Below are positions 46,431 to 57,753 of a stretch of DNA of 64,000 nucleotides, piece by piece. Each line of letters opens with the position of its first letter. Position 1 is the first letter of the stretch. The position numbers and the translations under genes are program-made. The notes beneath the pieces were generated by a model, which worked only from the letters and a program-made list of their open reading frames with translations, had not been told where the DNA came from and made no database searches. Origin of the DNA: Glebionis coronaria (lineage: Eukaryota > Streptophyta > Magnoliopsida > Asterales > Asteraceae); assembly GCA_025667525.1 (NCBI GenBank), contig CM046877.1, forward strand, positions 30,453,255-30,517,254. Direction: 5' to 3'.

Positions 46431-46592
46431 CGTTTTCGGACGTTTCCAGCCGTTTCTCGTTTCTGAAACGTTTCCGGGACGGGCACGACACCCGATGGGC
46501 GTTTTCGTGCAACATAGATTATTATGGGACGAAAAGAGTATTTGATTGTGAACACTGATATCTAGTTCACTCTAATATATCGATATGTACGT

Positions 46593-47060
46593 AGAGGTGT
46601 TCATCGTTTGGGTTTGACATACGAAAATTGAAAATCGAAATCGAACCGAATCCAAATTAGAACCGAATCGAAATAGAATTTGGATGTGGGTCATAACCGA
46701 ACCGAATCGAACTACAAATTTGATTTTCGGGTTGGATATGGGTTTAACAATCAGAACAAAAAAAAACCAAAAATCAAAATTATACATAAATATATATTTT
46801 ATATGTATAAAATAATTATTAAAATTTAATCTTAATATAAAATTACAATTTTTATATTTGTAATAACTTTTTTTTAAATATTTAAGTAATTATGTATTTT
46901 TTTAGAATAATTCAAGTCAACTCGAAAAACGAACCGATTTCAAATTCGGTTTTCGTTTTGATTCGATTCGGTTGAAATATAATTTGGTAGTTTTATTTTT
47001 GTATTGACCCCGAATATTTTTAACCAAATAACTTAAATCGAATTAATCGAACAACTAAAG
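46593..47060. repeat. dispersed non-autonomous repeat, copy B
   Basis: Begins AGAGGTGTTCATCG and carries CGAACCGAAT-type motifs and an AT-rich core, aligning with 27308-27719. The right end is approximate. Confidence 0.5.
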
Positions 47061-47292
47061 AACTAATGTGGGATTTATAGACTATAGTCATACAACATCA
47101 GTCACACCTTGATAATGCGAAACCATTAAATTTGTTTTTGTTGGTAATTCTCCATTTAAACAATTATTAAATGGTACTTAGATGGATTTAGCAAAGAATA
47201 CTTTATCATCATTTTTGGAATTTTATCATACGAGAGTTTTTCTTGAAAGTAAAAAAATAAAAAATAGAGTTCATACTTATATTCTAGATCTT

Positions 47293-48571
47293 TTGTTTTA
47301 ACGGCGATTTTATTAAAAGCTAGCGAGAAGCTAGACTAAACAATAAGGAGATAAGGTTTTTAAGCCATTCGTTCCAAGAAAACGAGGCATTACATCTCAA
47401 CCTACACCAATGAAAAGAACTACTAACAATATCATAAAATAAAGTTGCCTTTGAATGGATTTTGCCACTAAAAAGAAGCTTGTTACGGAACGTCCAAATG
47501 CTCCACCACGTTACGTAAAACACACCCTCTAAGATCGCTTTAAGCTTTACCAAACGTCAAATACTTACAATACAGGACAACCAATCTTCATATGAGTTGA
47601 AATCAACCAACACCATGTCCCACCACCGCACAATCGACTTATAAATCAGGATAGACTGAGGACACTGAAAGAATAAATGGGGAGATGTTTCGGAATCATT
47701 ACCACATATGGGGGCATACCAACGAATCAATATTTAAGCCTCTGCGAGATAGATTAAATCTGGTTGGCAAAGCATTCATTTTAACTTTCGAGGCCAGAAT
47801 GTTGATTTTGATGGGCATGTACTTGATCCATCGTGTCCTGGACGCCACACTATCGAACTGCTGATCCTCAATAAGTTTACGCAGCGAAGCCACAGAAAAC
47901 TCACCATTATTCAGAGACTAAAAGTATCTGTCAGCTTGAGGAACGAGATTGACCTGCCTAACGGCCTGATGCACAACATTAAATTGGAACTCTTCAGCAC
48001 TACCCCTTACTTGATGGCGCAGCGGCGAATCCAAACAGGGAGGTTCAAGTGTAGAACAAAGAGAAATATCTCTGTCCGTTTCTAAAGCAAAGATTCTGGG
48101 AAACACGTCCTTCAGAACACCTATGTCATTCCATTTGTCTTTCCAAAACCGGATTGTATTACCGTCACAACCTTTAGCTTAATAAGGTCAAAAAAATTAA
48201 TACCTTTATCCTTTAGGACATTGAGCTCGTTCACGATTGTAATCCAGCAAGAGCGTCGACTCTTAGGTAGATCCCTTCCAATGTTACCGTCCTCCCCATG
48301 AATCGCTTTTATCACTCTCGTCCAAAGCATGTTACTGCTAGAAAGAAACCTCCACGCCCACTTAAGCATTATACCCTGGTTAAAAGCCTACAGGCTTGCC
48401 ACTCCAAGACCCCCTTTGTCCTTAGAAGTCGTGATGTTACTCCATTTAACCCATGAAGCTTTTCTACTATCTGGGTCGTGACCATTGAAAAAATGACAGC
48501 GGATGGATTCTAGATTTTGCAAAACCCGAACTGGCACTCTGTAAATGGACATATGAAATATCGGGTAGAAC
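47293..48571 (-). pseudogene. LINE ORF2: post-RT and zf-RVT region
   Basis: Fragments in several frames: WAWRFLSSSNMLWTRVIKAIHG, then zf-RVT-like VASRTRWIKYMPIKINILASKVKMNALPTRF (no more than part of the domain) and C-terminal WWSIWTFRNKLLF. The element ends at an A-rich tail beside the target duplication. No RNase H domain was seen, unlike the LINE at 13754-27291. Confidence 0.75.
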
Positions 48572-50099
48572 CTAAAACCGATTTAATAAAGTAAATCTTC
48601 TTCCTATAGATAAAGCTTTCACTTTCCATCTAGACAATCTAGACTTAACCTTGTCGATAACCTCTTTCCATGCATCAACCTGGGACATATTCCCTCTAAC
48701 CTTAGTACCCAAGTATCTAAATAGAACACGAAGAACTAGACAACCGGATTTATTAGCCGCCTGCGTAACCTTATAGTCATCCACGTGAACACCCATCAAT
48801 TTGATTTTGCTTATGTTAATTTTAAGCCCGGATGCACTATAAAAACAATTCAAGACATTAACTAGAGTATCAATATTTTGGTCGCACCATTTCCCCACAA
48901 ACACCGCATTGTCCGCAAAAAACATGTGAGAAATAGTCAATGAGTTGTTAATGTTTATCCTCGTAAACATACCAGCATTTACTACGCGTTGAAATGATAA
49001 GTGTAATGTCTCCATGATGAGAATAAAAAGGAAGGGAGAGAGGGAATCACCTTGTTTAAGACCTTTGTGGAACTGAAATTCTGCAGTCGGACTCCCACTT
49101 ACAAGAATGGAACCTTTCGACGATTTAAGACAGCTTTGGATCCAACCATGCCACTTGCTTCCAAAACAAACTTATTTAGCACATCATCAAAAAATCCCAT
49201 CTAACCGAATCATAAGCCTTTTCGAAATCTACCTTGAAAATAACAGCTTGTTTCTTTTTCCTAGAACACCATTGGACTAATTCATTAAGGATGAACGGCC
49301 CGCCCATAATCTGTCTCCCAGCTATAAAAGCAGATTGAACCTCATGAACGATACCCCCGATCACCGGGACAAGGCGATTAGCAAGAATTTTGGTAATGAT
49401 CTTGTACAAGCTTCCTATAAGACTGATCGGCCTAAAGTCCTTGATTAAGTTAGCATCCGGGATTTTAGGTATCAAAGTGATGAACAAAGAGTTGCAACCG
49501 TTTGGAAATTCTCCCCGACGGAAGAAGTGATTGACCGTTACGAGCACATCGTTTTCGATGAGGCTCCAAAATTGCCGATAAAACCCGAATGTGAAACCGT
49601 CCGGACCTGGTGACTTGTCAATGCCAAAATCCCACACAGCTCTCTTCACCTCCTCTCTACTAACATTTGAATCCAATTCCATTATTTGATCATGAGTAAG
49701 GGTGTTGGGAAACATCTTAGTAATGTGGATGCGGTTCTTCGATGGATGTGTAAATCTGTTTGCAAAGTGATTCAAGAATTCACCATTAACCTGAGCTGGA
49801 TTATCGACCCAAACACCGTCCTTCATGATTCCTATAATGCTAAGTTGTCTTCGTTTTTTATTAAGCACACCATGAAAAAAACGAGAGTTCTCGTCACCTT
49901 CTACAGACCATCTAACCTTTACCCTTTGTAAAACTTCTGTCGCATGAGATGTTTGCATGCTTAGGATAGAATTAATCATTTCCACTCTTTTAGCTATGGT
50001 GACGTCAGAGCCCAACCCCTCATCCATCTCTCCGTACAGCCTGTGTAATTCATCCTTTAAGCATGTTAGATCAGCCTTTGACGATCGTGAATGTGCCAA
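48572..50099 (-). pseudogene. LINE ORF2: reverse transcriptase
   Basis: WSVEGDENSRFFHGVLNKKR and SPGPDGFTFGFYRQFW are classic L1 RT entry motifs. ISLIGSLYKIITKILANRL and VIFKVDFEKAYDSVRWDFL (motif A, catalytic Asp) follow. Stops and a shift damage about 49015-49175. The active site then reads FFADN, where FADD is expected, so the second catalytic Asp is lost. GLKINISKIKLMGV and YLGTKVRGNM complete the thumb. Confidence 0.88.
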
Positions 50100-50102
50100 G
50101 TT

Positions 50103-50967
50103 CCGCTATTTGATCTTACTCTTTAAAAATTTCAACTTAAGCATCAAACTTTTTATACCGTTATCACTGTGACCAAGGGCTGTATTCCAAGTATCTTCCA
50201 CGAACTTTTTGAACCCTTCAACTTCAAACCAGTGATGGTAGAATCTGAATAGAATCGGCCCGTAATCTACCACAGACTCCCAGAGGAGGATGGGTCTATG
50301 ATCAGACAAGTAACAATCTAATGTGATGGCGTTAAGATTAAGAAATGAATTCCACACGCTGTCCGAGACAAAAACGATCTAATTTACTCATCTTCGAAGC
50401 TGACTTGTGGCACCAAGTGAATGCGCAACCACCTAACGGGATTTCCTTCAAACCAGACTTGGAGATAAAGTCATTAAACACCTTAGCATCCCTAACATGG
50501 AATGTTGAGCTGAATCTATCCGTCTTAAGACGTACCTCATTGAAGTCTCCCGTCATTATGATATCACCATTCCACCTATTATCCATGGAAACAAGGTACT
50601 CCCAAAGCATTTTCTTCTCGCTTTTATCCTGAGGAGCGTAGACAACAATTAAAAGAGTATCGACCCCTATACTTAACCATTCACCCCAAACTATAATAAA
50701 AGAATATGAAACTGTGGAACTACTATTACGATAAGAATTAGGATCTCATGCACATAATATCCCCCCTGAATTGCCCACTGAGTCGCTATGAACAAATTTA
50801 AATGTAAAGTTACCCCAACACGATCTAACTGTAAATGACTCCATATTATTCATTTTGGTTTCTTGCAATGGTAGAATATTAACTTTATCTTTATCACATA
50901 ACTCCCGAACCTAATCATTTTTAGCCTTCTGGGCGAGGCCTTGGATATTGAGTGACATTACATTCAT
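50103..50967 (-). pseudogene. LINE ORF2: endonuclease
   Basis: Starts MNVMSLNIQGLAQKAKND at 50967, with stops in the first part (about 50917 and 50750). The EEP nuclease motifs are clear: LPLQETKMN, LLIVVYAPQ, TGDFNEVR (catalytic Asp/Asn), LDRFCL and LSDHRPIL (catalytic His). The linker (VEDTWNTALGH...LKFLKSKIK) leads to RT. Inactive. Confidence 0.85.
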
Positions 50968-52508
50968 CGATGAACCAAGTCCTCTCCTTGAGATGAAATG
51001 ATTTTACTTATTTCTTTTTCGAAACCCTCTATACTATACCCCATGGTTTGTCTGACTTTGATCATCTCCTCTAGACAATTTAAAATGGAACCACCTGACT
51101 TACTCGTTTGAAGTGGCCTGACACCCAGAATCTGTTTCTATGGATTTAGGACAATTATGACTATTATTTCCTGAGACTTGAATAAGATTACCCTCTTGAT
51201 TCCCCACAGCGGTATCATTATTCTCCCCATTCCCCTCTACAACCTCTATGTCCTCCTCCGATGTAAACCCTGGAGGATGTTCCCGACTGCTCACCTCTGA
51301 CTGGTCCGCATTGTCAAATTTCTTCTCTTTATCAAATAGATCATAAATTTTAAATAGGTCAGGTGAGTGATTAGATTTTTGACCTTCGGATTCCTCGAAG
51401 ACTGTTTCTGCTACAATTTCAGGTTCTGCTACAGTTACTGGTTCATGAAGTGAATTCTCATTCTCTCCCTCCGGGGAATCAACGTCTTCCTCTAGAGGAT
51501 CCTCATCCAAACGGCTCTCCTCGTCCGATTCATAAAAGAATTTTGGCACCCATCCTGAAACTTCTTTAGCCCGGATCCAAAAAACTTTACCGCAAAAAAT
51601 AATCTTGAAGTTTTCGAATAGATTAGATTTCTCTTTAGTGAACACACAAAGACGTTTAGAGTGGTAGCACGTATTTTCCTGGTCATCCATGTCTATCAAG
51701 TCCCCCCATTTCCCAACAATGTTCTTGAAAGAATTTTCTGTCCATAATCTAAAGGGGACCCCTTCAACATCCACCCAAACAATCCTCCCTTCATTCACGA
51801 AATCCGAAGAAGCTTGGTGTATTCTAGATAACCACGAGTTCACCCCCTAGCAAGCTACAAACGCTTCTTTAGATGCAAAAGATGTGAAATCCAGGAGGAT
51901 CCATAACTCACCCATATACTTTATTGAAACGTCCGCGAACCCCTCAATAGATAGAGCATTTCTGATATTAGACAAGGATGTAAATTCATTCATTCTTCCC
52001 ATCAGCGAATAAGAAAAGTCTTTAGTGTTTAAACAATCTTCATCAAGGAGAATGGTTGAAGTAGAGTTATCTTCTGCTGACTGAGACACCTTACTACCGT
52101 TTAACACACTTGCAAACGAAATGTCCTTTGCGGCATCTCCCTTATACTCACGAGCTACAGTTGGGCTGTGTTTACTATTCCCAACATTATTAAAATTATG
52201 TATCTTAGGCTCATTCACCGAAGGTCGTTGGAACCTCGCAACATTCGCATGTAGTTTAAGACGATCATCTAAATAGTGCATAAATTACTTACCAATCGAT
52301 CCGCACTGAAAACATTAATGAAACGAACAAAGCCAAATCATTTTCCGCCTTTGGTTCTCTTCACCGGAATAAATGTGTCTACTACATGTCCATACACCTT
52401 ACATGTATGAAATAAATCTTTAGCTAAGAATGAATCCGAAAAATGGGTAACAAAGATCGAAGTAGACACTCTTGCAACAACGTCTTCTTTGGAGTAAGAA
52501 CTAACCAT
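50968..52508 (-). pseudogene. LINE ORF1 (RRM protein)
   Basis: Starts MVSSYSKEDVVARVSTSIFV: an RRM-like N-terminus (FVTHFSDSF, YGHVVDTFIPVKRTK) as in plant L1 ORF1. After a stop it continues with RLKLHANVARF, then a domain with ALSIEGFADVSIKYMGELWILLDF and, after another stop at 51846-51844, WVDVEGVPFRLW. An acidic region and a frameshift near 51100 follow, ending EDLVHR. It probably binds LINE RNA. Its stop TGA (50970-50968) abuts the ATG of ORF2. Confidence 0.8.
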
Positions 52509-53167
52509 AGTGATTAAATCAAACGAGATAGAAAACAAACCCTAAAAATACCAGACGAACCCTAAATTGCGCAAAACTGAGCCACACATTAAGACCTCGT
52601 CGATCCTCGATAAAAAGGGATTAGAGAACACAACTGGAAAGGGTAATGCCTAGGAATATTTGTTGAATATTGATCCAACTGAGATTAACCCAAGGGTCGC
52701 ACCCAATTCCTCAACTACGTCGAAACAACTACGACTAAACACAGTCCAAACACGATTGGTCCTCTAAATCCAGAGTTATAGAGTGAATAGAGATCAAACA
52801 AGGGTAGCCGCAGATATTAGCATCAGGGAATGAGAGCGCCCAGAAAATTAGGGTTAAAGAAAATAAAATTAGTGTTTGGGCACAAGAAACGAAAACCTAA
52901 AAACCAATTCAAATACAATAATGGAGCGATTAATCTTGTCAAACAAATACCACGTATGCGCCGATTGATCACAAAGGAGTCAGGGCGATTAACAATCGAA
53001 GCTTAAACCCTATCACAAACCGACTGACAACGATGTATATGCCGAACATGATGATTAATCCCAGCGTTATTCGTTGAATACAAGGTTAAAAGGAACAGAT
53101 CCCATGACCGGGAAGGTGAGATATGAATTCGCCCATAGTGGAAGCCATTGTTTAATTCAGGCATTGA
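52509..53167 (-). other. LINE 5' leader
   Basis: About 660 bp between the right target duplication and the ORF1 start; non-coding. Presumably holds the internal promoter of the LINE. Confidence 0.5.
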
Positions 53168-53187
53168 ATACTTATATTCTCGATCTT

Positions 53188-53801
53188 GATATTTAAATCT
53201 GATAATTACCTTAATTTAACTGTTGAAATACCAATGTCGAGAACATACTATTAATCTAGTGATACAAATAGAATACATAAAGGGTATATGAACTACCAAC
53301 ATTTCCTTTCATCAATCAATGTGGGATTTAATGTGGAAATGATGGTTTTTTTATCAAAAACAATTTATTTTACTTCTTTTGGTTTAAAGTTATTTTTCAT
53401 CAACAAAAATACACAATTTAAGAAAAATTCATTTATTACAGTTTTTTTCTTTTATTTTTTTTAGCACAATGACAATTTTGTTTTTAAATAAATAATTAAA
53501 TTATTATTTAAATTTTGTAATGACAATTTCAAATAAATATATATGGTAAACTTAATCAAACTTCTATTTTAGTATTGAAAATTTAATTAGAATACCACAA
53601 AAAGAAAGACAAACTATAAATTTAGAACGGAAAGAGCAGTTTCCTATCGTTTCTTGTATTGTTATTAATATGATGAGTCGAGATACCGTGAAAAGCCAAT
53701 AAGATTTAGAAAGTCTAAAAAGTTAAATTTAAAAAGTCTAAAATGTTTTTTAGACCGTAAGTTATCAAACATCTCCTACGACTAGCAAAAAACACCAAAC
53801 A
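53188..53801. other. AT-rich intergenic sequence
   Basis: Nothing recognisable beyond long A/T runs and AAAAGTCTAAAA repeats at about 53710-53745. Confidence 0.4.
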
Positions 53802-55302
53802 AATTTTTGTTAAGAAGAGCAATATGGTCTTTTCACAAGTTTTTATTATTCGCCTTTGAACTTCAAATTGTTATAACTTTCAAACGACAAACTTTTATGA
53901 AAAACCGATTTCATCATAATTTCTAGAATTTAATCCTATTTTATTTGGTATGCACTTTGACGTGTAAATCGCAAAAAAAAATCATCTTTTTATGTGGGTT
54001 ATTATTTTTTTTGAAAATTTCGATATTTTTTATTCTAATTTTATCTAGTTTAAATGTCGAATTACACAAAATATAAAACACAAAAATTGTATCCTTTTGT
54101 CCATTCTTTACCCAGGTTTTTGAATCACTCAAATTCAATATGACATGAGTGAGATACCACCCGTTAAATATGACGTTTTACTCATATTTGTTGCACACAA
54201 TGTGTTTGATGAAATGTGTAACATAAATTTTTAATGTTAAAATTAGGTTAAATGCACTAAATTTGTACAAAACGCATCACTAATCATTTTATTTATAAAA
54301 GATTCAAAAACTATTGATAATCAATTAAATAGTTAGTAGTGTTCATCACTTAATGTTGTTCATAACTTCGTCAACAACACTGATGCACTAATAATGAAGA
54401 ACTAATGAACATAGCGAATAGGTAAAAAGTGTTGTTTATCATTAAAATAGTTAGTCTTGTTCATTAGTTAGTTAGTGTTATTTATCAATTCATCAACAAG
54501 AGTGATGAACTGGTGAACACTGGAATACTTAAAAAATGTTGTTCATCAATAAAAAAAGTTACTATTGTTCATCAGTTAGTTCGTGTTGTTCATTAGATGA
54601 TCTGATAAATAACACCAACTAATGAACACTTATGAACACTAATTGATGAATAAGGAAATATCAATTCATTAATTTGTGTTGTTCATGAGTTCATCGACAA
54701 CATTGTAGAATAAGACTGATGGACCGATGAACTGATGAACAAGACCAATTTATGAACACTTATAATACGTGCACTTTTTTTACAAAGTTAAAAAATGAAA
54801 ATATCATCAATTTTTGAATCTTATATCAATAAAATGATTAGTGGTTCGTTATGGTACAAACATAGTGCATTTAACATAATTTAAACATTAAAAATTTTAG
54901 CTAGGCATTTTATCAAAAACATCTTGTATGCAACAAAAATGACTAAAACGTCGACTTTAAGGTGTCATATCTCAGTCATATAATCTATAGTTCGAGTGAT
55001 TCAATGTTCTGGCTAAGAGTGAAGTAAACTCTACAATTTTCATGTTTGAAGTTTTTCATGATTCGGCCTTTTCGACGGTTAAAAATAAGGGCGAAAACTT
55101 AAAAAACATCGAGAAACTCGAATATGTAAAAAAAAGTTTCAAAATTTTCAACAAGGTTTATAGCATTGAATTAAATTTTAGAAATTATGAAATCGATTTT
55201 TTCTAAAAGTTTGTCGTTTAAGAGTTCTTTACGTTTGAAGTTTGAGGGTGAAGTCTAAAAATGTGAAAACTACTATAATACCTCAGACGAGAATTTTTGT
55301 TA
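53802..55302. mobile_element. Mutator-like foldback element with long inverted arms
   Basis: The direct repeat AATTTTTGTTA flanks both ends (53802-53812 and 55292-55302), leaving an element at 53813-55291. The left arm (to about 54330) matches the reverse complement of the right arm (from about 54770), for example AAACGACAAACTTTTA, GATTTCAT..AATTTCTA and TTAAATGCACTA. The ends read GAG..ATAT..T..TTTTCAC, like plant MULE termini. The centre is packed with TTCATCA-type repeats. No transposase; non-autonomous. Confidence 0.72.
54335..54765. repeat. degenerate TGTTCATCA minisatellite in the foldback centre
   Basis: Many copies of TGTTCATCA, TTCATTAGTTAGT and their complements (TGATGAAC, ACTAATGAACA) alternate on both strands, so the loop is itself rich in short inverted repeats. 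Confidence 0.7.
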
Positions 55303-56031
55303 TATTTTGATAGAAAAACACGTGTCATTCTTAGAATGGCTTTTTAAACTTTGTGAAATACATCCACTTTCTATATGATCGTGATCCTATTTATTTACTC
55401 TTCAAATAACTTACACCATTAGATATAAATTTAATACATATTCATCTAGTAATATGGTGAGATATTTGATTCATTACGTAAGGTCGCAACTCGCAAGCAC
55501 CTATATCGATCATATTAGTAAGTAGTGACTAGCGCGTGAAAATTTTGCTATGCTTTGCGGCAGCACTCTTGAAGTTGTATTCGATGCAAACCTGAAAGTT
55601 ATGTATTTATTTTCGAATTAGATTTTCAACCCGGACAAGCCCGTTTTACAATGTAACATAAAAAACCCACGTCCTTAGACTAAGTGCATTTAAGAAAATC
55701 GAGTTTTTATCAGTATTAACATTACGGTGGAAAAAATCGCCCGGAACCCACGGTCCTTTCGTCACTGGTTCTAAACGCTTCTTTTTACATGTCGTTGCAC
55801 CCGTGGCCTCCATGTTTGTTATCATTGTGTTTTTTTGTCTTAAAGTATAATGATGCAATAAAAACCTTCGAGTAAAAGGTATTAGAAGCCATTCGAGAGC
55901 AGTCGTTCACATTTACATTGTAATGTGGTAACACCATACACTACAATTAGACGGTCTACTGTGTCGTTTAATGGTGATCAATTATCTCTAGTTCACTCGA
56001 CATAATTTGATATAGGATAGCTACATTTGGA
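55303..56031. other. intergenic sequence without recognised features
   Basis: A 70-codon minus-strand frame (55646-55858) has no recognisable content. No RNA gene or repeat was identified. Confidence 0.4.
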
Positions 56032-56907
56032 CAAGATGACATCTATGGGTAAAGAGTATGGACATCTCAAATCCGTCATCCACTCGCGTGGATTTTTTCA
56101 CATCCACCATCCACCCGTCACCCACTAATGGGTATAATATTTTACTCCCGTGGGTAGTTGTTATTCATGGGTAAACCCATAGGTTAATGTAATGAAACAA
56201 AATCACAATACCTTATATTAAAACTAACTATGAAGATGACTTTCAAGAAACCTAATTAAACATAATTTTATAAACTACTCGTACGAAACTAGAATAGACA
56301 AATAACTATTTAGATGTGTTAAAGAACAAGAGGTGCGTCATGTATCTAGTAGAGCGAGTAAGATACGTTAGAAGTGTAAAAAAGTAGTATCATATATGTA
56401 TTAGCATGAATGCATTGATAGCAAAAGAGAAACGAACTAGATTATTCATGTATATATATTTGATGATTTGATCTTTTATCTATATCTGTTAGTCTAGAAA
56501 ATCAAATAGTTTTTTTTTTAATTTAAAATATGTTTTCGTGTTAGTAATCACTATTAAAATTTACAATAATCTCACAAGCCACGATTATTAAAGTACAACT
56601 ATTTTAAAAGATATAATTAAGTTTATTTTATTTTAAATAGTTTTATTTGTACATCCATAAGTATATTAATGGATACACCAATGGGTATATCAAATGAGTA
56701 TATTAAATTGATGTCATGTGTACCCCGTGACGGGTATCATGGGTCAACCCGTGATGGTATACTATAACCGTTACCTACCCACCACTCATCAATGAGTTTA
56801 TATTTTTACCCACGATTCACCCGTGAGTGAAAAATGACGTAACTATCCATTCAATTTACGTGTGAATATCCGTGGGTTATGGATTTTTCTCACTCATTAC
56901 CATCTTG
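56032..56907. repeat. possible MITE-like element with CAAGATG inverted ends
   Basis: Inner segments rich in GGGTAAACCCATAGG- and CCGTGGGTTATGG-like words mirror one another. CAAGATG at 56032 and CATCTTG at 56901-56907 form short inverted ends. TGATAATGCGAAACCATT follows at once, a string also found at 47110. Boundaries and class are uncertain. Confidence 0.4.
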
Positions 56908-57409
56908 CACTTGATAATGCGAAACCATTGAGTTAGCTTGCTTTTATTGGTAATACTTCATTTAGACATTTTATCAAACGATACTTTAATTTTTTTTTGA
57001 ACGGCCATCCTAAATTCTAGCAACGGCCAAAGAATTCATCTTTTTTTTAATTCTCTACTGTAACTTGCGTGATAAAATATAAGAGAAAAAAGTTTGATGG
57101 GAGATTGACGCAATGTCGAAATCCATCTCTATTATATTTTTTTGCTTTTAGCTTGTTCAATCGTCGAAGCTAACGTGATTGGGGTAGCAGCTTTGCGATC
57201 GTCTCGAAAAATCTAGATTCCGTAAGCCGGTCTTCAGTTTCTTTTTTGAGTTTTCCAACCATAAATCCAATGTTTAGGTATATTCCCTACGATCAATAGC
57301 TCAAAAATATGACATACCACATTCCTTCTTTCGATATACAAGCCGAAATCATGAGAAGGCTTCCAGTCAAATCATTGATTCGGTTAGGTCAGTTTCTAAA
57401 TGATGGAAG
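56908..57409. other. spacer left of the third copia
   Basis: About 56912-56990 resembles 47110-47185 in the same orientation (TTGATAATGCGAAACCATT...GGTAAT), a dispersed or segmentally duplicated piece. The rest shows nothing recognisable. Confidence 0.4.
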
Positions 57410-57753
57410 TGTTGGAAAAATATTGTTGGCAAAATAACTTTTGACCAACTTTGGACACAATTATGTATATGTATGTATCATATATATAAGTGATACTTTA
57501 TAGGTTCGCTTTCTCCTTGAAGAGAGCTTCGCAATGAGCCTTTATGTGTCCAAAATGAAGATGATGTGAATGAGATATCGTGTCTCAAAGTTAGGCATTT
57601 GGTACCATGCTTAAAAGGAAAAATAGTTTATTTTTTGTCCCACATCGGTGGGATGAGTAAACTAGAAGGGAGTCTATTATGTATAAATAGAGGCCTAATT
57701 CCATAGCTTTTTTCATACATCAAATCAATAAGTATTATTATTGATTTCCAACA
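57410..57753 (+). repeat. putative 5' LTR of the third copia
   Basis: TGTTGGA...TCCAACA termini, 344 bp. No clear primer binding site follows, so the end could be further right. Confidence 0.55.

Larger units (their letters stand above)
28813..46525. mobile_element. inverted-repeat-bounded block with 8-bp flanking repeats
   Basis: CTATGTTGCACGGAAACG at 28821 is matched in reverse complement at 46517 (CTATGTTGCACGAAAACG). The direct repeat ATTATTAT lies just outside each end (28813-28820 and 46518-46525). Both ends continue into GAAACG-rich sequence; the right side has GAAACGTTTCCC tandem copies at 46376-46430. Everything between includes the copia/gypsy nest. It could be a DNA transposon that absorbed retroelements. 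The flanking repeat is low-complexity, so the boundary is tentative. Confidence 0.45.
47293..53167 (-). mobile_element. L1-type LINE with a 20-bp target duplication (decayed)
   Basis: 5,875 bp in minus orientation. The flanking direct repeat ATACTTATATTCT(A/C)GATCTT is at 47273-47292 and 53168-53187 (one mismatch), typical of target-primed reverse transcription. The element's 3' end shows AAAACAAAA next to the left repeat. Order from the right: 5' leader, ORF1, ORF2 endonuclease, RT, zinc region, C-terminal region. Multiple frameshifts and stops; inactive. Confidence 0.92.

Noticed and set aside
46283..46555. 90-codon Arg/Lys-rich minus-strand frame
   Set aside because: Produced by GAAACG repeats at the right end of the inverted-repeat block; no protein features.
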